Shown here: piece after piece, positions 1 through 7,882 of the stretch
Layout of the letters: the number at the start of each line of letters is the position of its first letter
Numbering within the stretch: the stretch's first letter is position 1
Assembly: GCA_946539105.1 (NCBI GenBank)
Contig: CAMNHG010000034.1
Location: 1-12,410, forward strand
Source of the DNA: an uncultured Clostridia bacterium
GTDB lineage: Bacteria > Bacillota > Clostridia > Oscillospirales > Acutalibacteraceae
Direction: 5' to 3'
DNA: 12,410 nt
The notes under the pieces: generated by a model
What the model was told of the DNA's origin: nothing
Databases searched by the model: none
Seen by the model: only the letters and a program-made list of their open reading frames with translations
Program-made: the position numbers and the translations under genes

Positions 1-3000
1 TATACGCCGTCATACTCGAAAGAATAGCCGCCTTGTCGGGATCCTTCTGCGCCTCGTTGAGTGCCTCTGCAAATACATCGTACTCAACAAATTCAATGTT
101 ATTGCCGCTATTATTCATCTGGCGGATAATATCGCCGAGCGGCAGAGTGTGGTTGTTAACAGCGTTAAACACACAGCAAGCCTGCGGCGTTTTTGCCAGC
201 TTAAGGAAGGCTTCGCACGAACGGTCAATCGGTCCCATACAAACCTGGTTTTCAATCATTGCGTACGGGAAGCAGCCAAGCAGGCTGTAGCTGCGAAGTC
301 TGCCCATAAAGTTGTTGGTGAGGAAGTTAATCTGAAATTCGCCGTCAGATTCACGCGCGGCAAGTGTGCCTACGCGGATAACCTTAGCGTCCAGACCGTC
401 AGCGGCGGCTTCAAGAACCTTCCTCTCGCCCATCAGCTTTGACGAGGTGTATTTATTATCGAGAGTCTGTCCGAAGTACAGCGACTGCTCGTCAAGGTCA
501 GCCCTGCTGAGCTTTTCCATATCGTCTGTTGTACCCGAAACGGAAACGGTTGAGAAGTGAATCAGCCTTGCGCCGATCTTCTCGCACAGCTTAATGGAGT
601 TAACCGCACCGCCTACGTTGATATCCTCAATGTCGGTGCCGTTTGAAAAGTGTTTTACATTTGCTGCGCAGTTAAACACGGTGTTAATCGGCAGGCTTTC
701 AAACGGTTCAAAGAACTTATAATCCGTTACGTCGCCGTTTAATACCTCGACGCGCTCTTCAAATTCCTTTTCCAAATCCGTGCCGAAGTAATAGAACATA
801 ATGTTTTCCAGTCGTTCGCGGGCTGTGTCAAACTTGCCCTTACGAATCATACAGTATGCCTTGCCGCTTTCGCGTTTAAGAAATTCGGCAAGCAGATGCG
901 CGCCCATATAGCCTGTGGCACCGGTAATCATAACGTTTCCGAGGTCACGGAGCGGCTCGGACCGGAACGCTTCGACTGTGTTTTTGGAAAGCAGTTCGTT
1001 TATCTTTGTATAGTCGTAATCGTCAAAATCAAACAGCTTGTTTGTATCGTTAACCTCGCCGTCCTTAAACAGCTCTGCCAAGGCGCGCGGAGTTGTGTAC
1101 TTGAACACGTCGCCGTAGGTAATCTCAAAGCCGTTTTCGGAAGCGTCAAGCACTACGGAGGTAACAATCAGCGATGTTCCGCCGATTTCAAAGAAGTCGT
1201 CGGTCGCGCCTACGCGATCCAGCTTAAGTGCCTTTTTAAATGACTCGCAGAAAAATTCCTCAGTAGCGTTGGCAGGAGCAACAAACTCTCCGAGGCTAAC
1301 CGGTACGGGATCCGGCAACAGCTTAATATCGGTTTTGCCGTTAGCTGTCATCGGCATTTCGTTGAGCTGAAGATAAGCAGTGGGCACCATATAGTGAGTG
1401 AGGTGCTTTTTCAGCTCATCGCGAAGCTCGTCGATGACAATTTCCTTATCTGCGGTAAAGTAAGCGCAGAGGTTGTCCTGGCCGTTTAGCTTGCGGATAA
1501 TAACCGCAACCTTCTTCATACCCGGCTGTGCGGCGATTAAGCCCTCAATTTCGCCGAGCTCAATTCTGAGACCTCTCAGCTTAACCTGATTATCGAGTCT
1601 GCCGAGAATATGAACCATTCCGTTCTTATCCCACTTTGCGTAGTCGCCCGAGCGGTACATACGCGCGTTATCGTACTCAACAAACGCCGCGGCGGTCTTT
1701 TCGGGCAGGTTCTTGTAGCCCTTGGCAACGCCGATTCCGCCGATATAAAGCTCACCGATTACGCCGTAGGGCGAAGCGTCGCCGAATTTATCCACAATAA
1801 TTTCATTATAGTTAAGGAGTGGTCTGCCGACGGTTACGTACTCGGCGTCGGTCAAATCGGCCGCGTTACATGATACGGTAATCTCGGTCGGGCCGTAGGT
1901 GTTGACAATCTTTATGTCTGACGAGCACTTCTTAATATCGTCGCGCAACGCGATGGGATAACCCTCGCCGCCGGACATAACCAGCTTGCACTTGGCAAGC
2001 GCGTTTTTGAACGGCTCATAGTCCATATACTGCTGTAAACGCGACGGTGTGGCGTTGATACAGTCAACATTGTATTTGTCCATAAGCTCCGCCAAAGCTC
2101 TGGGATCGTTCATCTCGTCCTCGGCGGCAAATACCAATGTTTTGCCGTTACAGAAAGAGGCTGTGTGCTCCTTGAACGACATATCAAACGATACGGTTGT
2201 TACCGAAAGGTATGTAGTTACATTATTTTTAAGATAATAAATATGCGAGTTAGCCGGGTGAGGCGTGAGGTAGTTGCAGATACCCCTGTGATGGAGCATA
2301 ACGCCCTTGGGCTTACCTGTTGAACCCGAGGTGTAAATCATATAGCTGAGTTCGCGGTCGCTTATTTCAACATCGGGATTACCGGTTTTATCGCCCTTAA
2401 GGATATCGGCAACATCAATCGCCTTTTCCGCGGGATAATCGGCGAGCTTGTCGCTTGTGGTGATGATAAACGACGCCTCGCTGTCGGCGATAATATGATT
2501 AATTCTGTCGGCAGGATACTGCGGATCGCACGGAATAAACGCCGCGCCTGCCTTATTAACGCCGAACAGACAAGCAAAGAAACAGCTTTCTCTCGGGAGA
2601 AGAAGCGCTACGCTGTCGCCGGTCTTAATGCCCCTGTCAATCAGGTTATTAGCTACGATATTGGCTTTTTCGTTGAGCTCGCGATAGGTTAAGGTTGCGT
2701 CCTTTGCGATTAAAGCTGTCTTATCGGCGTTTTCTGCCGCACTGCGCTCAAACATTTTATGAAGCAGAGTTTCGGTAAGTTCCGCCTTTGCCTCGGTCTT
2801 GAAGCCGTCGAGCACTTTTTTCTGCTCCTCGGGCAGAGCAAGAACATCACGAACAGTTTTTGCGTTGCTGCCGAGCAGACTTAAGGTATGCTTAAGCTGA
2901 CCGATAAAGTTCTCAACAACAGCGTCCTCAAACAGCTCTGAGGAGTACTGAACCATAAAGTGAAGTCCCTTCGCGCCCTTTCTGATTACAATGCCGATAT

Positions 3001-5758
3001 CACGACCCATTTTTTGAAGCGGAGAATAAAGCTCAACGCTTAAACCGTCCTTGTCGTACGCGGGCGGATTCCACATAAAGTTAACGCTCACGTCAAACAT
3101 CGGATTACGTGATTCATCTCGCTGTTTAACGAACTCGGCAACAACATCCTCAAACGGCAGGTACGCGCCGTAGGTCGCGTTGCGCACGGCTGTGCTTACA
3201 GACTGCAAATAGTCGCTGAGCGCAGCTGTTCTCTGCGGTTTTACACGCACAGGAGCGGTATTTACAAACATACCGATAACTCCGTCGGCGTCTGCCGGGC
3301 GCATATTTGTCGGGATACCGAGCACTACATCCTCGGAAGCGGTGTATTTGCCGAGAACCATCGAAACTGCCGAGAATATCAGTTCAAACTCAGTAACACT
3401 GAAAAAGCGCGCGGTGTTGTCTATGTTTTTAAGTTCATCGTTGTTATAGTCAAAAGAAATTTCTTTGTCTGAAAGCGGATGCACCTTCGGGCGTTTTCCC
3501 TTTACAGGCATTTCATTTACCGGAACTCCGTCGGCAAACAGCTCGTGATAGAAAGCCATACCGCTCTCATATTTTGCGTCAAGACTGTCGTCATACAAAT
3601 CTGACAGATCAATCTCAGCGGCGGTTACCTCTTTGCCGTTCAAGCCGTCAATAAGCTCCTGAACAAAGGTCTTTGCTGAACCGCCGTCAAAAGCGATGTG
3701 ATGAATCGCCATATGAAGAATTACGCTGCCGTCAGCAACCGAATAAAGGGTAGGACGAACGGGAATTGCCGTATTTAGATTAAACGGCACTGCGTAATCG
3801 TCGATTAACTTAATAACTTCCTCGCGTGAAGAAGCGGTTTTCTCGACAATTTCGGGTGTTTTGTCAGTCAAAATGCGAACAGGAAGTCCGTTTTCCTCGC
3901 CGTAATAAGATGTAAACGCCTCGTGAGCCCTAAACACCTCGTTAAGTGATTTTTTAATAGTGTCTAAATCAGAGCCCTTGATAATTGCGGCAATGTTGAG
4001 GTTATAAACCGTTGAGTTTTCATTGAGCTTTTGCTCAAGGTACATTCCGCGCTCGGAGGGAGTAAGCGGATAAACTCTCGCCTTCTTCTCCTTCTTAACG
4101 CGCTCTTTTCTGCTTGCCTTTTGAATAAGCAGGCGTTCTATCATCCTGGGAGTTTTGCCCGAGAAGATATCGGCTGTGGTAATTTTATAAACTCCGCACT
4201 TTTCCGATACCATCGCGCACTTAATCGAATCACCGCCGAGAGCGAAGAAATCGTCATCTACGCCGACGTTCTCTACGCCGAGAATTTCCTCGAAAGCAGA
4301 GCAAAGAACCTTTTGCATATCGGTTTCAGGTGCGATATACTCATTCTTAAAGCTGCCTGCCTCGGGAGCTTTAAGGGCGTTTCTGTCGAGCTTGCCGTTT
4401 TGATTAACGGGCAGCTTGTCGAGCTTTACAAAAAAAGCGGGAATCATATATGACGGCAGCTTTTGAGCGATATCGGCTTTTAACTCGTCGGGATTTACAG
4501 GCGAGCTCTCAACATAATACGCTACAAGGTAAACCTGACCGTACTGATTCTTAAAATCCTTAAGTGCGGCGTCGTGAATACCGTCTGTCTGCTTAATAAT
4601 CGCTTCAATCTCGCCGGGCTCAACACGCTGACCGTTGATTTTTACCATCCAGTCCTTGCGGTTGAGGTAAATAATATTGCCGTCCTCGACCTTTTTGACG
4701 ATATCGCCGGTTTTGAGCAGCTTTGAGTAGCCGTCCCGATCCTTAAAGGGATTGTCAACGAAGGTTTTTGCGGTTTGCTCCGGCAAGCCTACATATCCGT
4801 CGGCAAAGATTCCGGCTAGGCAGAGCTCGCCTTCGTCGGTCTCTTCCCCGTTTTCATCGAGGATATATGTGCGGACATCGCCTATCGGCTTACCAATCGG
4901 AGTATTTTCATACGGCTTGTCTATTTTAAGCGCGAGAACCGCACCGGCGGACTCGGTCTGACCGTACATTACATAAATATCATAATCATCGCTGTAGGTG
5001 TTGGATACGCGCTCGCTTCCTGTAAATACCGTGTGCAGGCAATCGCCTTTTTGCTTAAATACTTTAAGCATTTTCGGGCTGATAAAGGTACGGTTAATTT
5101 GATTTTCCTCAATATAATCAGCCAAAAGCACCGGATCGCGCATTGCCTCAAACGGCATTAAATATGCTACGATTCGAGCACAAAGCGGAGCGAACACGCC
5201 CTGAACAGACGCAACAAAGGTAAACGGCGCGCCTAATGCCGCGTGTGCACCTTCGGGAGTATCAGCATAACACACATAACGCATAACCGAATCGGTAATG
5301 CTCGCGTGCGAATGGAGCACGCCCTTGGGCTTTCCGGTTGAACCCGAGGTATAAATCAAAAGCGAGGGATCTTCGGGATTTGGAACAGCAAGCTCCTCCA
5401 AGGGAGTTTCATTTTCGATTCCGCGCAAAAATTTTTCGTTGATAACAGCCTTTGCGCCGCAGTTGCCGCGGATATACTCCAAACGCTCCTCGGGATATGT
5501 AGGAGACAACGGCGCGAACGCCGCGCCTACCATCCAAACAGCGTACATCGCTGCGATGTACTCTTTGTTACGAGGAAGCTCAATAGTAACAAAGTCGCGG
5601 TTTTTAACGCCCATTTTACTTAGCTTGGCGGCAATTTTACGCGCATAAGCATCGAACGCGCTGTATGTAAAATAATTGTTCTCTCCCTGATCTACAATTA
5701 TGGTATAGTCAGGGTAAGCGGTTACATTTTGTCTGATTTTGCTGATAATGTCATTCAC
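1..5758 (-). CDS. Two-module NRPS, A-T-C-A-T-R, with terminal thioester reductase (3' end outside window)
   Basis: My own translation of the minus strand gives 1919 uninterrupted codons. Order: A1 about 1-460 (TSGSTGKPKG 137-146, YGQTE 265-269, TGD 350-352, NGKLDR with K456); T1 about 475-545 (GGDS, Ser511 carries phosphopantetheine); a Lys/Arg-rich linker; C about 562-985 (HHIAFDG 686-692, IGMFVNTAPVR 828-838); A2 about 995-1480 (TSGSTGKPKG 1143-1152, YGPTE 1288-1292, K1475); T2 about 1495-1565 (GGTS, Ser1529); reductase from about 1605 (GATGYMG 1613-1619 for NAD(P)H, Thr1737, YTSSK with Tyr1770 and Lys1774). By family knowledge, each module activates one acid, C joins them, and the reductase frees the chain as an aldehyde; cytosolic. 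There is no starter C, epimerase or thioesterase. In A1, Val182 replaces the usual substrate-binding Asp. The GTG start follows a good ribosome binding site. The reductase lacks only its C-terminal end, beyond the window. Product and substrates are not known. Confidence 0.95.
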   Translation of the reverse strand, partial: MNDIISKIRQNVTAYPDYTIIVDQGENNYFTYSAFDAYARKIAAKLSKMGVKNRDFVTIELPRNKEYIAAMYAVWMVGAAFAPLSPTYPEERLEYIRGNCGAKAVINEKFLRGIENETPLEELAVPNPEDPSLLIYTSGSTGKPKGVLHSHASITDSVMRYVCYADTPEGAHAALGAPFTFVASVQGVFAPLCARIVAYLMPFEAMRDPVLLADYIEENQINRTFISPKMLKVFKQKGDCLHTVFTGSERVSNTYSDDYDIYVMYGQTESAGAVLALKIDKPYENTPIGKPIGDVRTYILDENGEETDEGELCLAGIFADGYVGLPEQTAKTFVDNPFKDRDGYSKLLKTGDIVKKVEDGNIIYLNRKDWMVKINGQRVEPGEIEAIIKQTDGIHDAALKDFKNQYGQVYLVAYYVESSPVNPDELKADIAQKLPSYMIPAFFVKLDKLPVNQNGKLDRNALKAPEAGSFKNEYIAPETDMQKVLCSAFEEILGVENVGVDDDFFALGGDSIKCAMVSEKCGVYKITTADIFSGKTPRMIERLLIQKASRKERVKKEKKARVYPLTPSERGMYLEQKLNENSTVYNLNIAAIIKGSDLDTIKKSLNEVFRAHEAFTSYYGEENGLPVRILTDKTPEIVEKTASSREEVIKLIDDYAVPFNLNTAIPVRPTLYSVADGSVILHMAIHHIAFDGGSAKTFVQELIDGLNGKEVTAAEIDLSDLYDDSLDAKYESGMAFYHELFADGVPVNEMPVKGKRPKVHPLSDKEISFDYNNDELKNIDNTARFFSVTEFELIFSAVSMVLGKYTASEDVVLGIPTNMRPADADGVIGMFVNTAPVRVKPQRTAALSDYLQSVSTAVRNATYGAYLPFEDVVAEFVKQRDESRNPMFDVSVNFMWNPPAYDKDGLSVELYSPLQKMGRDIGIVIRKGAKGLHFMVQYSSELFEDAVVENFIGQLKHTLSLLGSNAKTVRDVLALPEEQKKVLDGFKTEAKAELTETLLHKMFERSAAENADKTALIAKDATLTYRELNEKANIVANNLIDRGIKTGDSVALLLPRESCFFACLFGVNKAGAAFIPCDPQYPADRINHIIADSEASFIITTSDKLADYPAEKAIDVADILKGDKTGNPDVEISDRELSYMIYTSGSTGKPKGVMLHHRGICNYLTPHPANSHIYYLKNNVTTYLSVTTVSFDMSFKEHTASFCNGKTLVFAAEDEMNDPRALAELMDKYNVDCINATPSRLQQYMDYEPFKNALAKCKLVMSGGEGYPIALRDDIKKCSSDIKIVNTYGPTEITVSCNAADLTDAEYVTVGRPLLNYNEIIVDKFGDASPYGVIGELYIGGIGVAKGYKNLPEKTAAAFVEYDNARMYRSGDYAKWDKNGMVHILGRLDNQVKLRGLRIELGEIEGLIAAQPGMKKVAVIIRKLNGQDNLCAYFTADKEIVIDELRDELKKHLTHYMVPTAYLQLNEMPMTANGKTDIKLLPDPVPVSLGEFVAPANATEEFFCESFKKALKLDRVGATDDFFEIGGTSLIVTSVVLDASENGFEITYGDVFKYTTPRALAELFKDGEVNDTNKLFDFDDYDYTKINELLSKNTVEAFRSEPLRDLGNVMITGATGYMGAHLLAEFLKRESGKAYCMIRKGKFDTARERLENIMFYYFGTDLEKEFEERVEVLNGDVTDYKFFEPFESLPINTVFNCAANVKHFSNGTDIEDINVGGAVNSIKLCEKIGARLIHFSTVSVSGTTDDMEKLSRADLDEQSLYFGQTLDNKYTSSKLMGERKVLEAAADGLDAKVIRVGTLAARESDGEFQINFLTNNFMGRLRSYSLLGCFPYAMIENQVCMGPIDRSCEAFLKLAKTPQACCVFNAVNNHTLPLGDIIRQMNNSGNNIEFVEYDVFAEALNEAQKDPDKAAILSSMTAY

Positions 5759-5764
5759 GTTAAT

Positions 5765-5772
5765 CTTCCTTT
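5765..5772 (-). promoter_or_regulatory. Ribosome binding site fixing the GTG start of the NRPS
   Basis: AAAGGAAG lies 6 nt before GTG at 5758. The nearby ATG at 5754 is in another frame that stops after 10 codons, and the NRPS frame has a stop at 5803 upstream. GTG is therefore the only well-placed start. Confidence 0.8.
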
Positions 5773-5799
5773 CTATTTGATAAATTGCTATACTCTTTA

Positions 5800-5828
5800 A
5801 TTATAATACATATTTGTTTGATTGTCAC
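5800..5828 (-). promoter_or_regulatory. Sigma-A-type promoter of the NRPS gene (P1)
   Basis: On the minus strand a -35 GTGACA (5828-5823, five of six consensus bases) and a perfect -10 TATAAT (5805-5800) are 17 bp apart. Transcription would start near 5793, giving a 5' leader of about 35 nt. Just upstream lies an AT-only inverted repeat (TATTTTT 5830-5836 / AAAAATA 5841-5847), which may act as an UP-like element. The gene can thus be transcribed independently of rpsB-tsf. Confidence 0.75.
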
Positions 5829-5891
5829 GTATTTTTCGTTAAAAATAACTAAATTTTACATATCGGATTGATTTTTAACTTTTCTAAAGCA

Positions 5892-5900
5892 ATTATAACA
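5892..5900 (-). promoter_or_regulatory. Possible second NRPS promoter (P2), extended -10
   Basis: TGTTATAAT on the minus strand matches the extended -10 form TGnTATAAT. No good -35 is present at the usual distance. It would give a leader of about 130 nt upstream of P1. Inference only. Confidence 0.35.
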
Positions 5901-5906
5901 AACAGA

Positions 5907-5933
5907 CTGCAACAAAACCATAACAAATTGCAG
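5907..5933. repeat. Inverted repeat CTGCAA-N15-TTGCAG upstream of the NRPS
   Basis: The 6-bp arms (5907-5912 and 5928-5933) are exact and 15 bp apart. The pair sits between the tsf terminator and the P2 -10 box, spanning where the P2 -35 would be. It could be an operator, or chance in an AT-rich gap. Confidence 0.4.
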
Positions 5934-5969
5934 AAAAAAGTGCGATAAAACCAAACGGCTTTATCGCAC
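5934..5969 (-). terminator. Intrinsic terminator of the rpsB-tsf operon
   Basis: A perfect 10-bp stem (5940-5949 with 5960-5969, GTGCGATAAA/TTTATCGCAC) has a 10-nt loop and is followed on the minus strand by six U (5939-5934). It begins 18 nt after the tsf stop codon. It should insulate the NRPS from the very strong translation operon. Confidence 0.93.
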
Positions 5970-5987
5970 AATTAAACTTAGATTAAA

Positions 5988-6899
5988 TTATTTTACCATC
6001 GAAGCAACTTCAGCAGCGAAATCGTCCTGTCTCTTCTCGATTCCCTCGCCCTTCTCAAAGCGAACGAACTTAACGATGTCGATGTTACCGCCGAGCTCCT
6101 TGGCTGTGTTCTTAGTGTACTGAGCAACTGTGAGCTTGTTGTCCTTAACAAACTCCTGGTCTACAAGGCAGTTCTCCTTGTAGTACTTATTAATCTTACC
6201 CATTACAATCTTATCAGCGATAGCCTCGGGCTTACCCTCGTTGATAACCTGCTGGCGCATAACCTCTTTTTCGTGGTCGATAACCTCAGCGGGAACGTCG
6301 TCTCTTGTGAGGTAAGGAGTGTTAAGAGCCGCGATCTGCATTGCAACGTCCTTGCCGTAAGCAATGAACTCGGGCTTTGCAGCGAGGTCTGTATTGAAGT
6401 TTACGAGAACGCCAATCTTGCCGCCTGCGTGAACATAAGCAACGCAAGTGCCTTCCATACGCTCAAAACGGCGAATCTGAATGTTCTCGCCGATTGTAAG
6501 AACCTTCTCCTGGAGAAGCTCTGCAACAGTCTTGTCTGAGCCTGCAGCCTGAAGCGCGAGGAGAGCCTCAACGTCAGCGGGGTTCTGCTCGATTACAGTA
6601 GCCGCGCAAGCCTTAACAAACTCCATAAATGAGTCGTTCTTTGCAACGAAGTCAGTCTCTGCGTTAACCTCGATTACAACACCAACCGAGTTGTCGTCGC
6701 TTGTAGTAGCGTAAGCAACACCCTCGGCAGCGATTCTGCTTGCCTTTTTAGCCTGCTTTGCAAGACCCTGCTCTCTCAAAAAGTCAATAGCCTTGTCCAT
6801 ATCGCCGTCAGCCTGAACGAGTGCCTTTTTGCAGTCCATCATGCCGCAGCCTGTTTTTTCTCTGAGTGCTTTTACATCCTGAGCTGTAAATGCTGCCAT
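5988..6899 (-). CDS. tsf: Translation elongation factor Ts (EF-Ts)
   Basis: The 303-residue protein is full length for the family. EF-Ts is the cytosolic guanine-nucleotide exchange factor that releases GDP from EF-Tu in translation. The N-terminal UBA-like region (about 1-50, with LREKTGCGMMDCKKAL) and the EF-Tu-contacting motif TDFVAKN (residues 82-88) are clear, followed by the core dimerisation-type domain. The ATG start is preceded by AAAGGA. The gene lies 44 bp behind rpsB with no terminator between them, the standard bacterial arrangement. In many Firmicutes pyrH and frr follow; here a strong terminator and then the NRPS follow instead. Confidence 0.98.
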   Translation of the reverse strand: MAAFTAQDVKALREKTGCGMMDCKKALVQADGDMDKAIDFLREQGLAKQAKKASRIAAEGVAYATTSDDNSVGVVIEVNAETDFVAKNDSFMEFVKACAATVIEQNPADVEALLALQAAGSDKTVAELLQEKVLTIGENIQIRRFERMEGTCVAYVHAGGKIGVLVNFNTDLAAKPEFIAYGKDVAMQIAALNTPYLTRDDVPAEVIDHEKEVMRQQVINEGKPEAIADKIVMGKINKYYKENCLVDQEFVKDNKLTVAQYTKNTAKELGGNIDIVKFVRFEKGEGIEKRQDDFAAEVASMVK

Positions 6900-6943
6900 T
6901 ATGAAAACATCCTTTCAAATAGTGATAGTAATATTAGTATTAA

Positions 6944-7681
6944 TTATTCCTCGACAGGAGCTTCCTCTGCTGTATCTTCAGCAGCGGCTGCGCCCATCTG
7001 ACCCTCTTTACCCTCGATTACAGCGTTAGCCATAGCACCGGCGATGAGCTTAACCGCGCGGATAGCGTCGTCGTTGCCGGGGATTACGTAGTCGATTTCA
7101 TCGGGATCGCAGTTTGTATCAACAATAGCAACAATCGGGATGTTGAGCTTCTTTGCCTCTGAAACGGCAATTCTTTCTTTTCTGGGGTCAACAATGAAGA
7201 GTGCGCCGGGCATCTCTGTCATATCCTTGATACCGCCCATAAACTTCTCGAGCTTATCAATCTCAAGGTTGAGCTTGATAACTTCCTTCTTGGGAAGAAG
7301 ATCAAATGTGCCGTCCTCCTGCATAGCTCTGAGCTGCTTAAGACGGGCAATTCTTCTGCGGATTGTAGCAAAGTTTGTGAGCATACCGCCCAGCCATCTT
7401 GCGTTTACATAGTAAGCGCCTGCACGCTCTGCCTCTTCCTTAATGGAATCCTGAGCCTGCTTCTTAGTACCTACAAAGAGTACATTCTTACCCTCTGCGG
7501 AAATCTCACGAACAAAGTTGTAGGCTTCCTCGAGCTTTTTAACGCTCTTCTGAAGGTCGATGATGTAGATACCGTTACGTTCTGTGAAGATGTACTCAGC
7601 CATTTTAGGGTTCCATCTTCTTGTCTGGTGACCGAAGTGTACGCCGGCCTCCAGGAGTTGTTTCATAGAAACTACTGCCAT
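6944..7681 (-). CDS. rpsB: 30S ribosomal protein S2
   Basis: The 245-residue protein is a canonical S2, a late-assembling 30S subunit protein needed for S1 or mRNA docking. Family hallmarks are MKQLLEAGVHFGHQTRRWNPKM at the N-terminus (here residues 6-27), FVGTKKQAQ, NARWLGGMLTNF, and FIVDPRKE. The C-terminus is a short Ala/Glu-rich acidic tail, common in Clostridia. The ATG start has a near-perfect Shine-Dalgarno AAGGAGG. It is the first gene of the rpsB-tsf operon and has a long leader that can fold, so feedback control by S2 is possible but not shown. Confidence 0.98.
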   Translation of the reverse strand: MAVVSMKQLLEAGVHFGHQTRRWNPKMAEYIFTERNGIYIIDLQKSVKKLEEAYNFVREISAEGKNVLFVGTKKQAQDSIKEEAERAGAYYVNARWLGGMLTNFATIRRRIARLKQLRAMQEDGTFDLLPKKEVIKLNLEIDKLEKFMGGIKDMTEMPGALFIVDPRKERIAVSEAKKLNIPIVAIVDTNCDPDEIDYVIPGNDDAIRAVKLIAGAMANAVIEGKEGQMGAAAAEDTAEEAPVEE

Positions 7682-7794
7682 TTTTATTTCCTCCTTAGGT
7701 TAAAACCTCCGCCGTGCCTTGGTTTTTGCCGGGATAAATACCTGCACAAAAAAAGCGCAGTCACCTTGCCGGCAGGCACAGGCGTGCGAATTGC
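7682..7794 (-). promoter_or_regulatory. Candidate structured 5' leader of rpsB
   Basis: The predicted transcript starts near 7794, giving about 110 nt before the rpsB ATG. The RNA can form a closed structure: CUGUGCCU (7781-7774) with AGGCACGG (7719-7712), then GCCGG (7773-7769) with CCGGC (7732-7728), leaving an 8-nt bulge AAAAACCA on one side. At the top is a hairpin CUGCGC (7760-7755) / GUGCAG (7747-7742) with a U7 loop. The Shine-Dalgarno lies just after. Such shape fits a ribosomal-protein autoregulatory leader. I cannot assign it to a known family. Confidence 0.5.
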
Positions 7795-7800
7795 TTATAT

Positions 7801-7828
7801 ATTATACCACAAAATATAAAAAAATCAA
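7801..7828 (-). promoter_or_regulatory. Promoter of the rpsB-tsf operon
   Basis: On the minus strand a perfect -10 TATAAT (7806-7801) is preceded by TGG, making an extended -10 (TGGTATAAT). A -35 TTGATT (7828-7823) lies 16 bp upstream. The -35 falls inside one arm of the terminator of the preceding hydrolase gene. Confidence 0.8.
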
Positions 7829-7854
7829 GTGCTTTTTTTCAAAACACTTGATTT
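7818..7854 (-). terminator. Intrinsic terminator of the cell wall hydrolase gene
   Basis: A perfect 10-bp stem (7822-7831 with 7845-7854, AAATCAAGTG/CACTTGATTT) has a 13-nt loop. On the minus strand the stem runs into a U-rich tract. It begins 28 nt after the stop codon. The stem shares bases with the -35 box of the rpsB promoter. Confidence 0.85.
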
Positions 7855-7882
7855 CTTTAAGTTAATTAAATTATGTACTTAA

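Noticed and set aside
2291..2340. Near-identical DNA shared with 5312-5358 in the NRPS gene
   Set aside because: Both encode the conserved A3 motif TSGSTGKPKG of the two A domains, which explains the likeness; no mobile or recombination element is needed.
4031..4453. Long plus-strand open frames opposite the NRPS (also at 896-1243 and 1610-1873)
   Set aside because: They lie antisense to a clear NRPS frame with all core motifs, lack ribosome binding sites and show no recognisable protein family.
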